Shown: one piece after another, positions 1 through 7,866 of the stretch
Layout: each line of letters begins with the position of its first letter
Numbering within the stretch: position 1 is the stretch's first letter
From: Verrucomicrobiota bacterium
Lineage (GTDB): Bacteria > Verrucomicrobiota > Verrucomicrobiia > Chthoniobacterales > JAFAMB01
Direction of reading: 5' to 3'
DNA: 51,300 nucleotides
Assembly: GCA_019247695.1 (NCBI GenBank)
Contig: JAFBAP010000015.1
Coordinates: forward strand, 1 to 51,300
Program-made: the position numbers and the translations under genes
Notes under the pieces: model-generated
Database searches by the model: none
Told to the model about the DNA's origin: nothing
Seen by the model: the letters and a program-made list of their open reading frames with translations, nothing else

Positions 1-645
1 GCCGACTGCGGCAACGGGTTCGAGGCGGTGAAGGCGGTCGCCGAGTGCAAGCCGGATCTGGTGCTGCTCGACGTGCAGATGCCGAAGCTGGACGGCTTCG
101 AAGTGCTGGAGCTGCTCGGGCGCGATCAGGCGGTGGTGTTCATCACCGCCTACGACCAGTTCGCGCTGCGCGCCTTCGAGGTGCACGCCGTCGATTACCT
201 GCTCAAGCCGTTCAGCGCCGAGCGCTTCCAGGACGCGATCGGCCGGGCCCGCGATCGCCTGCGGGCGCGGACGGCGCTCCCGGTCGAGGCGGTGGTGCGC
301 GACGCGCGGCCGCGGACCGGCTTTGCCGAACGGGTGCTGATCCGCGACGGCGCCGACGTCCACGTGCTGCCGGCCGATGCCATCGACTACGTCGAGGCGC
401 AGGACGATTACGTCGCGTTCAAGTCGGCGGGGAAGCAGTATCTCAAGGACCAGACGCTGGCCGCGGTCGAAGCGACGCTCGATCCGGCGCGCTTCGTGCG
501 GATCCACCGCTCGTTCGTGCTGAACATCGATCGCATCGCCAAGGTCGAGCTCTATGCGAAAGACAGCCGCATGGCGATCCTCCGCGACGGCACGCGCCTG
601 CCCGTGAGCCGGGCCGGCTACGCGCGCCTGTCCCAGCTGCTGTAA
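1..645 (+). CDS. LytTR-family response regulator (5' end missing)
   Basis: The reading frame is open from base 1, so the start lies outside the window; 214 residues are visible. The N-terminal part is a CheY-like receiver domain: the LVLLDVQMP stretch carries the phospho-acceptor aspartate (about residue 25 of the visible part), followed by FITAYD and the conserved YLLKPF lysine. The C-terminal ~100 residues form a LytTR DNA-binding domain (VEAQDDYVAF, FVRIHRSFVLN). Proteins of this build are phosphorylated by a membrane sensor kinase and bind direct-repeat promoter sites; the kinase would be upstream, outside the window. The gene is visibly richer in G+C than the next gene, and the two are separated by a 7-bp tandem array. 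Confidence 0.93.
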   Translation, partial: ADCGNGFEAVKAVAECKPDLVLLDVQMPKLDGFEVLELLGRDQAVVFITAYDQFALRAFEVHAVDYLLKPFSAERFQDAIGRARDRLRARTALPVEAVVRDARPRTGFAERVLIRDGADVHVLPADAIDYVEAQDDYVAFKSAGKQYLKDQTLAAVEATLDPARFVRIHRSFVLNIDRIAKVELYAKDSRMAILRDGTRLPVSRAGYARLSQLL

Positions 646-655
646 CTTCCAGCTT

Positions 656-697
656 CCCGTTACCCGTTACCCGTTACCCGTTACCCGTTACCCATTA
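656..697. repeat. CCCGTTA heptamer tandem array
   Basis: Five perfect copies of CCCGTTA (656-690) are followed by a variant unit CCCATTA at 691-697 whose last A is the first base of the chelatase start codon. The array therefore fills nearly the whole gap between the LytTR gene and cbiX and leaves no room for a Shine-Dalgarno sequence. The same heptamer family occurs at 6271-6373, 11142-11402, 16042 and 40761-40922. Confidence 0.9.
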
Positions 698-1521
698 TGA
701 CCCCTCTCCACAAAAGCGAGAGCGCCTTGATCATTGTCGGCCACGGGTCGACGCAAAACCCGGACTCGAGTGCGCCGAGCTATGCGCATCAGGAAACGCT
801 GCGACGCCGGCGGATTTTTCGCGAGGTGTACTGCGCCTTCTGGAAAGAGGAACCGAGCCTGCGGGAAGTGCTGCAGATGGTTGAGGCCGAAGACATTTAC
901 GTCGTGCCTAACTTCATCAGCGAAGGTTATTTTACCGAAAAGGTGATTCCGCGGGAGCTTGAGCTTGCCGGCCGGATCACGCGGCATGGCGGCCGTACGA
1001 TCAAGTATTGCGAACCCGTGGGTAATGATCCGCGGATGCTTGAGCTGCTGCTTCGCCGGGCCCGGGAGGTCGCGCCCGGCGTTGCGCCTGCGGAAACGTC
1101 GCTAGTCATCGTCGCGCATGGAACCGGGTTGAACGAAAACTCGGCGGTCGCCGCGAAAAAGCAGGTGGCGCTCCTCGAGGAACAACGGCTTTATGCAGAG
1201 GTACTGGCCGCTTATATGGAGGAGGAACCGCTGGTGGCAAACTGGCGGGAGCTCACCAATGAGAAATACGTCGTGGTCGTGCCCTTTTTCATCTCCGACG
1301 GGCTGCACAGTTACCAGGATATCCCGGTGCTGCTGGGCATCGAGCGCGAGCCGACCGCGGCCGCCAGCCGCCAGGAGGTGTTCCGGCGCAACCCGTACCG
1401 CGCCGGCGATCGCGTTTTATACTATGCCAGCGCGATCGGCACTGAACCGGCCTTTGCTGATATCATCCTGGACACCGTCGCCCGTTTCGACGCGGCATAC
1501 GGCGCGGCTGCAGCCGTATGA
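697..1521 (+). CDS. CbiX-type sirohydrochlorin chelatase-like protein
   Basis: The 274-residue protein has two chelatase lobes, each opening with the histidine motif of the family: VGHGST near residue 15 and AHGTG near residue 145. CbiX proteins insert cobalt (or, in SirB, iron) into sirohydrochlorin, using the histidines as metal ligands. The stop codon overlaps the ATG of the next gene (ATGA at 1518-1521), so the two are probably translationally coupled. The neighbour resembles the C-terminal part of Deinococcus DR2241, in which CbiX lobes and an iron-sulfur domain are one polypeptide. No other cobalamin or siroheme gene is nearby and no cobalamin riboswitch is visible, so the true substrate is uncertain. 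Confidence 0.85.
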   Translation: MTPLHKSESALIIVGHGSTQNPDSSAPSYAHQETLRRRRIFREVYCAFWKEEPSLREVLQMVEAEDIYVVPNFISEGYFTEKVIPRELELAGRITRHGGRTIKYCEPVGNDPRMLELLLRRAREVAPGVAPAETSLVIVAHGTGLNENSAVAAKKQVALLEEQRLYAEVLAAYMEEEPLVANWRELTNEKYVVVVPFFISDGLHSYQDIPVLLGIEREPTAAASRQEVFRRNPYRAGDRVLYYASAIGTEPAFADIILDTVARFDAAYGAAAAV

Positions 1522-2168
1522 TCGTAACGGCGCTTGAACAATGCTGCCGGCTAGGTGCCTGGCACCTGGGCGAGCTTCTCGTGTCGGGATCCCCGGAGGG
1601 CATTTTTACCCTGCAACATCATGCAGATGCTCGCGACGGGCTCGGACCCGACGCCGTGCCGAACCGGTTCACCGCTCCGGAAGAACTTCGCGACTGGGTT
1701 CGTCACGATGATGCCGGGAACTATCGTCCCCTGAAAGGCGCCCCCACCCTGCGGCGAGGCTGGTCTTTTCGGACCCGTTCGAGCCAGGATCTCCACCGCG
1801 CCCTGGATTTTGTCTACCCCGGCGCCCTAGCCAACTGGCTGGCGCAGCGCTCCGGCAAGCTGCGGGTGGTGAACCTCAGAGACACCCTGGATCGCCAGAG
1901 CGGCATGTACCGGGTTACCCGGAAGATCACGGATGAAGCGGCGGACCGGATGATCGGCGCATTTTGCCGGTCCGATACGGGGTGCCTCCGGACCATCCTC
2001 TGGCGCATCGGCGCGGAGCGCCCGGTTACGACCCTGCCCGCCGGCAAGTTTGATCTCCGAGGTGATCAACTCGGGCGAGCCGGTGCCTGTGTGCCGATCC
2101 TTTGCGCCGAACCGTGCAACCTGCTCGTGGCTCAAGCCCGGGCGGTCGTAAAGGGGATCCGGAAATGA
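1518..2168 (+). CDS. DR2241-like iron-sulfur protein, partner of the chelatase
   Basis: This 216-residue protein has no membrane segment or signal peptide. It carries five cysteines in its C-terminal third: C150 and C156, then C191, C196 and C200 (C-x4-C-x3-C). That arrangement, directly behind a CbiX gene, matches the accessory and 4Fe-4S portion of the DR2241-type chelatases, so I infer a cluster-binding partner that forms a complex with the upstream protein. The family assignment is from remembered architecture, not a search. It overlaps both neighbours by 4 bp (ATGA on each side). An alternative is an unrelated cysteine-rich redox protein. Confidence 0.6.
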   Translation: MIVTALEQCCRLGAWHLGELLVSGSPEGIFTLQHHADARDGLGPDAVPNRFTAPEELRDWVRHDDAGNYRPLKGAPTLRRGWSFRTRSSQDLHRALDFVYPGALANWLAQRSGKLRVVNLRDTLDRQSGMYRVTRKITDEAADRMIGAFCRSDTGCLRTILWRIGAERPVTTLPAGKFDLRGDQLGRAGACVPILCAEPCNLLVAQARAVVKGIRK

Positions 2169-3394
2169 CCGCGTACCGCTGCCGTTTGCTGATCCGCATG
2201 GACGGCGAACCGATCCGCGACGCGGCATTCGTAGTCGAAGGGAACCGCTTCACGCAGGTGGGCCCCGCTTCCGCCATTCTGGCCGGCAACGATGATCCGG
2301 TCGTTAACCTTGGCGACGTGGTGGTGCTGCCGGGCCTTATCAACGCGCACTGCCACCTCGATTATAGCCTGATGCGAGGTGCAATCCTGCCTTCCCGCAG
2401 CTTTGCGCATTGGGTCGAACGCATTAACGCCCTCAAACGGAGTTTTTCCGATGATGATTACCTTCAGGCCACGCGATCCGGCCTCGCCGAATTGCGACGA
2501 AACGGCACGACGGCCGTACTCGACATTGCCGCCGTCCCGCAGATCCTGCCGCGCCTCGCGCCGCCTCCGATCCGTGTGTACACCTTCCTTGAACTGATCG
2601 ACGTGCGGCCGCGCCCCTGGGAGGACCGGTACGCCTTCGGCTCGTGGTGCGTCTTCGAGCCGGTGGCAAACCGGTTGGGCGGCTTCGGCTTGAGCCCGCA
2701 CTCGCCCTACACCGCTTCCGCACCGTTGTATCAAGTGGCGCGCGAATGCAGCGAACGGTTCCGCCTGCCCGTCACGACCCACGTGGCCGAGTCGGATGAA
2801 GAGTTCAACATGTTCGTTGAGCGGCGCGGCCCGCTGTTCGATCTGCTCCAAAAGATCGGCCGGCCGATGGATGACTGCGGCGGGATCACCCCGTTGAGGC
2901 ACCTGCTCCGGCATTCGTTGATCGGCCCGGAAACCATTCTGGCGCACGTGAACCGGCTCGATGAGCAGGACATCGAATGGCTGAGCCGCCCGGAGTGGGC
3001 ACGCCTAACCGTTGTCCACTGCCCCAAGAGCCACCGCTTTTTACATCACCCGCGCTTCCCGCTGGAGACATTGCTGGAGCGCGGCATCAACCTTGCCCTT
3101 GGCACCGACAGCCTCGCCAGCAACGATTCGCTCAACCTCTTTGCCGAGATGCGAACCCTCCGCCACACTTACCCGTACCTTTCCGCCGAAGATGCGTTGC
3201 GAATGGTCACCGTTAATTCCGCCCGAGCGCTTGGAGCCGGTCATGAACTCGGGCGGATCGCTCCCGGCTACCTGGCCGACGCGATTGGCCTGCCGTGCAC
3301 GGCGGAAATGCTGGATTCTCCCTACGACCTTGTTTTAGAAAATCGGTCTTCAGTACCATGGACGCTCGTAAATGGCTATGCGCATTCCACTTGA
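2165..3394 (+). CDS. Amidohydrolase, aminofutalosine/SAH deaminase-like
   Basis: This 409-residue metal-dependent hydrolase of the amidohydrolase superfamily has the full ligand set: H62-x-H64 (NAHCH), H206 with E209 (HVAES), H261 (ILAHV) and D314 (GTDS). The S/T-PHSPYT segment around H179 is typical of deaminases acting on adenosine derivatives (MtaD/SAH deaminase, MqnX aminodeoxyfutalosine deaminase). The menaquinone route via futalosine is a plausible role but no other mqn gene is here. ATG 2165 was chosen because it overlaps the preceding stop and the conserved fold begins just after it; an in-frame upstream start at 2102 would lie inside the Fe-S gene. The 3' end overlaps the next gene by 37 bp. 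Confidence 0.8.
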   Translation: MTAYRCRLLIRMDGEPIRDAAFVVEGNRFTQVGPASAILAGNDDPVVNLGDVVVLPGLINAHCHLDYSLMRGAILPSRSFAHWVERINALKRSFSDDDYLQATRSGLAELRRNGTTAVLDIAAVPQILPRLAPPPIRVYTFLELIDVRPRPWEDRYAFGSWCVFEPVANRLGGFGLSPHSPYTASAPLYQVARECSERFRLPVTTHVAESDEEFNMFVERRGPLFDLLQKIGRPMDDCGGITPLRHLLRHSLIGPETILAHVNRLDEQDIEWLSRPEWARLTVVHCPKSHRFLHHPRFPLETLLERGINLALGTDSLASNDSLNLFAEMRTLRHTYPYLSAEDALRMVTVNSARALGAGHELGRIAPGYLADAIGLPCTAEMLDSPYDLVLENRSSVPWTLVNGYAHST

Positions 3395-4251
3395 CCCTCG
3401 CTTCGCTGCTTCCGGCCCGACTCGGCGGCGCCGTTGAATCGAATCTGATCCTGGCAGCCAAGAGCGCCGCCCTGCTGGACACTTATTCGGGCGAATTTCT
3501 GTACCTGAAAAACGAGAACGACCGACAGTACCCGGCCAGCTCGACCAAAATCCTGACGGCGCTTTTGGTGATCGAGGCCGGGGACCTTGAACGTCCGGTG
3601 ACCGTGGATGTCGAGGATACAAAGGTCGAACCGAGCAGCCTCGACCTCAAACCGGGTGAACAGTATACCCGCCGCCAGCTGCTGTACGGTCTGCTGCTGA
3701 AAAGCGCGAACGACGTCGCCATGGCGTTGGCCCGGGACAACGCCGGATCGGTGGAGGCGTTCGCCGATAAAATGAACGAGCGCGCCGCCGAACTCGGCGC
3801 AGTCTCCAGTCACTTTGTCAACCCACACGGGTTGCATGACCCCAATCATTACACGACCGCGCATGACCTCGCGCTCATCGCGCGGGCTGCGATGCAGCAG
3901 CCGTTTTTCCGCCAGATCGTCTCGACCGTGTACTACACGTGGCACGCACCAAACGGCCCGATCTCGCAGTTGCGCAATCACAACCGGCTGCTACGCCATT
4001 TTGCCGGGTGCAACGGTCTGAAAACCGGTTATACCCGGGCAGCCCAACAGGTCCTGGTCAGCTCGGCCCTGCGCGAATCCCGTGAGGTGATCTCGGTGGT
4101 GCTCCACACCGATAAACCCGGGATCTGGGTCGACAGCAAGGCGTTGCTCACCTTTGGCCTGTTGAAGCTCGGCTGCTCGCCCGAATCGGTGGTTGATACG
4201 ACGGATCGTCCGGATGAATCGGCCGAGACCGAAGACACCTCGACCCACTGA
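3358..4251 (+). CDS. D-alanyl-D-alanine carboxypeptidase (S11 family)
   Basis: The 297-residue protein is a DacA/DacF-type penicillin-binding protein that trims the terminal D-Ala from peptidoglycan pentapeptides. The three active-site motifs are present in order: S61-S-T-K64, S116-A-N118 and K222-T-G224. A hydrophobic N-terminus ending near residue 25 is a likely signal peptide. The family's C-terminal membrane-anchor domain is not evident; the protein stops soon after the catalytic domain with an acidic tail. ATG 3358 is used, overlapping the amidohydrolase end by 37 bp. The stop is followed six bases later by a very long inverted repeat. Confidence 0.93.
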   Translation: MDARKWLCAFHLTLASLLPARLGGAVESNLILAAKSAALLDTYSGEFLYLKNENDRQYPASSTKILTALLVIEAGDLERPVTVDVEDTKVEPSSLDLKPGEQYTRRQLLYGLLLKSANDVAMALARDNAGSVEAFADKMNERAAELGAVSSHFVNPHGLHDPNHYTTAHDLALIARAAMQQPFFRQIVSTVYYTWHAPNGPISQLRNHNRLLRHFAGCNGLKTGYTRAAQQVLVSSALRESREVISVVLHTDKPGIWVDSKALLTFGLLKLGCSPESVVDTTDRPDESAETEDTSTH

Positions 4252-4257
4252 AAAATG

Positions 4258-4761
4258 CCACAAATGGAGAGTGCCGGTCACACGGCGGGCCCAGCGGGTT
4301 TGGCGGGCACAACGTAAGAGTTCACACGGTCACACGGCGGCCGCAGCGAGGAGGGCGGGCGCAACGTAAGAGTTCACACGGCGAACACGGCGAGCCACGG
4401 CGAACACGGCGGGAAGACAAAATTACCCAGCACCCGATCTTTCGCCCCCGGCAAGGATTACGCCGTCTTTGCCCCGGGGCGGCGGTAGCCTGGAACGTTA
4501 ATGCCGAGTACGCTCGCCGCTCCGGGGCAAAGACGGCGTAGATTCTCGGGGTGCCTGACCAGCCCGCCCTCACTGCCGGCATTCGTCTTCCCACCGTGTT
4601 CGCCGTGGCTCGCCGTGTTCGCCGTGTGAACTCTTACGTTGTGCCCGCCCGATCGCTGCGGCCGCCGTGTTCGCCGTGTGAACCCAGTCGTTGTGCCCGC
4701 CAAACCCGCTGCGGCCGCCGTGTGACCGGGGCCCCTGTTTTGTGCTTTATGGCATTTGTGG
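4258..4761. repeat. Giant ~500-bp intergenic inverted repeat
   Basis: This block fills the gap between the carboxypeptidase and the sigma-54 activator. Its outer ends are CCACAAATG (4258-4266) and CATTTGTGG (4753-4761). Inside, 4276-4314 pairs with 4689-4727, 4363-4416 pairs with 4587-4640 (54 bases, one mismatch), and 4459-4477 pairs perfectly over 19 bases with 4522-4540. The loop would be about 44 bases. The arms consist of the CACGGCGAACACGGCG-type module shared with other intergenic blocks in the window. Confidence 0.93.
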
Positions 4762-4892
4762 TACTCCGATGCCTCGCGAAAAGGCCTATCGTAAAAGCGA
4801 TTCACCACAGAATGTGCTTGGAAATAATTAAAATTTGTCGCAAATAGGCCAGAGGTTCTCAATGAATATAAATTTCATATTGCTCAGATTGC

Positions 4893-6263
4893 ATGGCCCG
4901 GATCTTAATCGTCGATGATGAACCCGCGATGGTCGAGGTGATCTCGAACCTTTGCCGTGAGCGCGGGCACCAACCCTTTCCGTACAGTTCGTCCGAAGAG
5001 GCCCTGGAAGCACTCGCCAAGGTGAATCCCCAGTTGGTCATCGTAGACGTCAAGATGGAGAAAGTTGGCGGCTTCGACATGTTGCGGGAGTGCCGCGAAA
5101 AGCACCCGCAGAGCGCGGTCGTGATGATCACCGCCTATGCCTCGGTTGAGACGGCGGTGGAGGCGATGAAGATGGGGGCTTACGATTACATCACCAAGCC
5201 CTTTAAGGTTGACGAATTGCAGCTTTGCATCCAGCGGGCGCTCGATTACCAAGCGGCCCTGCGCGAGAATACCTATCTCAAAAAGGAACTGCGCGACCGG
5301 TACAAATTCGAGAATCTGGTCGGTACCAGTGAGCGCATGCAGGAGATCTACAAGCTGATCGGGAAAATTGCCGATACCGACAGCACGGTCTTGATCCAGG
5401 GCGAGAGTGGGACCGGCAAAGAACTGGTGGCGCGTGCGCTTCATTACAACAGCGCCCGGCAGCATCAGCCGTTTGTGACGATCAATTGCAGCGCGCTGCC
5501 TGAAAACCTTCTCGAATCAGAGTTGTTCGGCCACAAAAAGGGCGCTTTTCCGGGGGCGGTCGTCGACAAAATCGGCCTGTTCGAAGAGGCGCACAACGGC
5601 AGCCTGTTTCTGGACGAGATCAATTCGATGTCACCTCAGCTCCAGACCAAGCTCCTGCGGGTTCTGCAGGAGCGCCAGCTTCGCCGTGTGGGCGACGCTC
5701 GCAACGTGCCGATCAACGTGCGGGTGATTGCGGCTTCGAATGAACCGCTCAAGGCGCAGATCAAGCTGGGCGGTTTCCGCGAAGACCTGTATTACCGGCT
5801 GGCGGTCATCCCGATCGAGATCCCGCCGCTGCGGGAACGGCTCGAGGACGTGCCTTTGCTGGTGAACCATTTCCTGCAAAAATGCGCCGCCCACAATGGC
5901 ACGGAGCCCAAAAAGATCGACGGCAAGGCCATGGAACGGCTTGGACGCTACACGTGGCCGGGGAACGTGCGCGAATTGGAAAACGCGATCGAACGGGCGT
6001 GCGCCCTTTGCGAGAACGACACCATCAAGACTTCTGATCTGCCGCCGCATGTTCTGCACGACTCTGAGGTCCTTGACGCTCAACCGGAAACCGAATGGCA
6101 GGTCGGGCAACGGCTGGACGAATTTGTCCGAAACCAGGAACGGAAATACATCGAGATGACGTTGCGTTTTAACCAGGGCTCCCGCGAAAAGACGGCCAGT
6201 ATGCTGGGCATCAGCATCGCTACCCTCTATCGCAAGCTCGATTTGAAGCATCACCGGCTGTGA
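4893..6263 (+). CDS. Sigma-54-dependent response regulator (NtrC type)
   Basis: The 456-residue protein has a receiver domain (acidic pair D8-D9, phospho-acceptor D52, T80, K102), a sigma-54 AAA+ domain (Walker A GESGTGKE at 170-177, Walker B FLDEI at 239-243, FREDLYYRL arginine-finger region) and a C-terminal Fis-type helix-turn-helix (KTASMLGIS). It would be activated by a sensor kinase and drive ATP-dependent opening of sigma-54 promoters. The GAFTGA loop that touches sigma-54 reads GAFPGA (217-222), with proline in place of the key threonine. It sits just before rpoN, with no kinase gene adjacent. No convincing Shine-Dalgarno precedes ATG 4893; it lies in an AT-rich leader (4763-4892). 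Confidence 0.95.
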   Translation: MARILIVDDEPAMVEVISNLCRERGHQPFPYSSSEEALEALAKVNPQLVIVDVKMEKVGGFDMLRECREKHPQSAVVMITAYASVETAVEAMKMGAYDYITKPFKVDELQLCIQRALDYQAALRENTYLKKELRDRYKFENLVGTSERMQEIYKLIGKIADTDSTVLIQGESGTGKELVARALHYNSARQHQPFVTINCSALPENLLESELFGHKKGAFPGAVVDKIGLFEEAHNGSLFLDEINSMSPQLQTKLLRVLQERQLRRVGDARNVPINVRVIAASNEPLKAQIKLGGFREDLYYRLAVIPIEIPPLRERLEDVPLLVNHFLQKCAAHNGTEPKKIDGKAMERLGRYTWPGNVRELENAIERACALCENDTIKTSDLPPHVLHDSEVLDAQPETEWQVGQRLDEFVRNQERKYIEMTLRFNQGSREKTASMLGISIATLYRKLDLKHHRL

Positions 6264-6270
6264 ACGGAAG

Positions 6271-6373
6271 CGGATAACGGGTAACGGGTAACGCGTAGCG
6301 GGTAACGGGTTCGGAAAAAGCTGCCGCACCGGACCCGGTACTCGTTACGCGCTGCCCGCTGCCCGTTAGCCGC
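6271..6373. repeat. Inverted repeat of GGGTAAC/CCCGTTA heptamers
   Basis: A left part with units such as GGGTAACGGGTAAC (6278-6312) faces a right part with degenerate CCCGTTA-like units (6340-6370), so the transcript could fold into a hairpin immediately after the activator's stop codon. It separates this gene from rpoN. It belongs to the heptamer repeats seen elsewhere in the window. Confidence 0.75.
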
Positions 6374-6458
6374 AACTTCCTCGTGCCTGCTCCTTGCAGT
6401 CCTTGGGTGGATTATCTACTGTACCGATTGTTCCAGAGTCTTTGTTCAGCTTCCGCCT

Positions 6459-7865
6459 ATGGCCGGTCCCAGCATGCAACAGTTTCAGCACCTCGGTTTG
6501 CAGCAGGTGCTCGCGCCGCAGTTGCAGCAGAGCCTCCATATCCTGCAGGCTCCGACGCTCGAATTGCGCAACATCGTGCAGCAGGAACTGCAGACCAACC
6601 CGGTGATCGAAGAGGAAGTCGCCGAGTACAGGGACGAGGAGCGGAACAGTGAGGACGCAGATTTCGAGAAGGAATTTGAGCGCCTGGCCCGCCTTGACGA
6701 GGAATGGCGGGATTACATGGCCCAGAACGTCAGCTATTCGGCCCGAGGCCAGGAAGACGAGGAACGCCGCCAGTTCTTTTTTGATTCGATCGCGACGCAG
6801 GAGACGCTGCAGCAGCACCTGCTGGACCAGTTGAACACGGCGGACGCCGATCAACCGGAGCGGGAAGCGGCGGAACTGATCATCGGCAACATCGATGACA
6901 CCGGATTTCTGCCGGTCTCGGTGGAAGAGATTGCGAACAGCTCCGGCAAGAGCCTCCAGGAGCTGCAGACGGCGTTGAAACTGGTGCAAACGTTCCACCC
7001 GGTTGGCGTGGGGGCGCGCGATTTGCGCGATTGCCTCCTGATTCAGCTCCGGCGTTTAGGCAAGGAAAACAGCCTCGAATACGTCATCGTCGACCGGTAC
7101 CTGGATGATCTCGGAAAGAGGCGCTTCCCGGAAATCGCCCGAAAACTGGGGGTGAGCGTGAACGACGTACAGGCTGCCGCCCAGTTCATCTCGACCCTTG
7201 ACCCAAAGCCCGGCCAGATCTTTTCTCCGGACCCGAACAATTACGTGCTGCCTGACGTGACGGTGGAGCAGGTGGGCGATGAATTTATCGCCGCACTGAC
7301 CGGCGACCAGATCCCGCACCTGCGGATAAGCAAGACTTATAAAGACCTGATGACCCAAGGGAACAACGGGTCGGAAGTCCGAGACTACATTCGCGATAAG
7401 ATCCGAAGCGGCAAATTTCTAATAAAAAGCATCCACCAGCGGCAACAGACCATCCTGAATATCGCCAACGAGATCGTCCGCCGGCAACACGATTTCCTTA
7501 AGTACGGAACCGCCTATCTGAAGCCGATGACGATGGTGCAGATCGCCGAAGCGGTGGGGGTGCACGAGACTACCGTCAGCCGGGCCATTTCCGGCAAGTA
7601 CATGGCGACGCCTCAAGGGGTGTTTGAGATGAAATATTTCTTCACCCCGGGCTACCAGACCGCCGAAGGCGAGTCGCTCAGCAACACAAGCGTCAAAGAG
7701 GCAATCAATGACCTGGTTCGTAATGAAGATCCGCGCAACCCGCTAAGTGACCGTGAAATCGTGAACATTTTATCCGAACGCGGAATTCCCATTGCGCGCA
7801 GAACCGTGGCGAAGTACCGGTCGGAACTGAACATTCTGCCGAGTAATCTTCGAAAACAGTTCTGA
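6459..7865 (+). CDS. rpoN: RNA polymerase sigma-54 factor
   Basis: The 468-residue protein has the three parts of RpoN: a glutamine/leucine-rich region I (LQQVLAPQLQQSLHILQ), a core-binding domain with acidic linker, and a C-terminal DNA-binding domain ending in the RpoN box ARRTVAKYR (446-454) that reads the -24 element. It directs RNA polymerase to -24/-12 promoters and needs an AAA+ activator such as the one encoded just upstream. ATG 6459 is used; ATG 6474 would remove only five residues. Its stop is followed two bases later by a GTG-started gene, so they are likely co-transcribed. Confidence 0.98.
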   Translation: MAGPSMQQFQHLGLQQVLAPQLQQSLHILQAPTLELRNIVQQELQTNPVIEEEVAEYRDEERNSEDADFEKEFERLARLDEEWRDYMAQNVSYSARGQEDEERRQFFFDSIATQETLQQHLLDQLNTADADQPEREAAELIIGNIDDTGFLPVSVEEIANSSGKSLQELQTALKLVQTFHPVGVGARDLRDCLLIQLRRLGKENSLEYVIVDRYLDDLGKRRFPEIARKLGVSVNDVQAAAQFISTLDPKPGQIFSPDPNNYVLPDVTVEQVGDEFIAALTGDQIPHLRISKTYKDLMTQGNNGSEVRDYIRDKIRSGKFLIKSIHQRQQTILNIANEIVRRQHDFLKYGTAYLKPMTMVQIAEAVGVHETTVSRAISGKYMATPQGVFEMKYFFTPGYQTAEGESLSNTSVKEAINDLVRNEDPRNPLSDREIVNILSERGIPIARRTVAKYRSELNILPSNLRKQF

Positions 7866-7866
7866 A

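Noticed and set aside
646-696. Cobalamin riboswitch before the cbiX gene
   Set aside because: The gap is only 51 bp and is filled by CCCGTTA units; no B12-box is visible.
1518-1521. Frameshift splitting a single CbiX/DR2241 fusion gene
   Set aside because: The junction is a clean ATGA overlap, and both products have plausible ends, which fits two coupled genes better than an error.
4763-4892. Sigma-54 promoter before the activator gene
   Set aside because: No GG and GC dinucleotides with correct -24/-12 spacing and flanks were convincing in this AT-rich leader.
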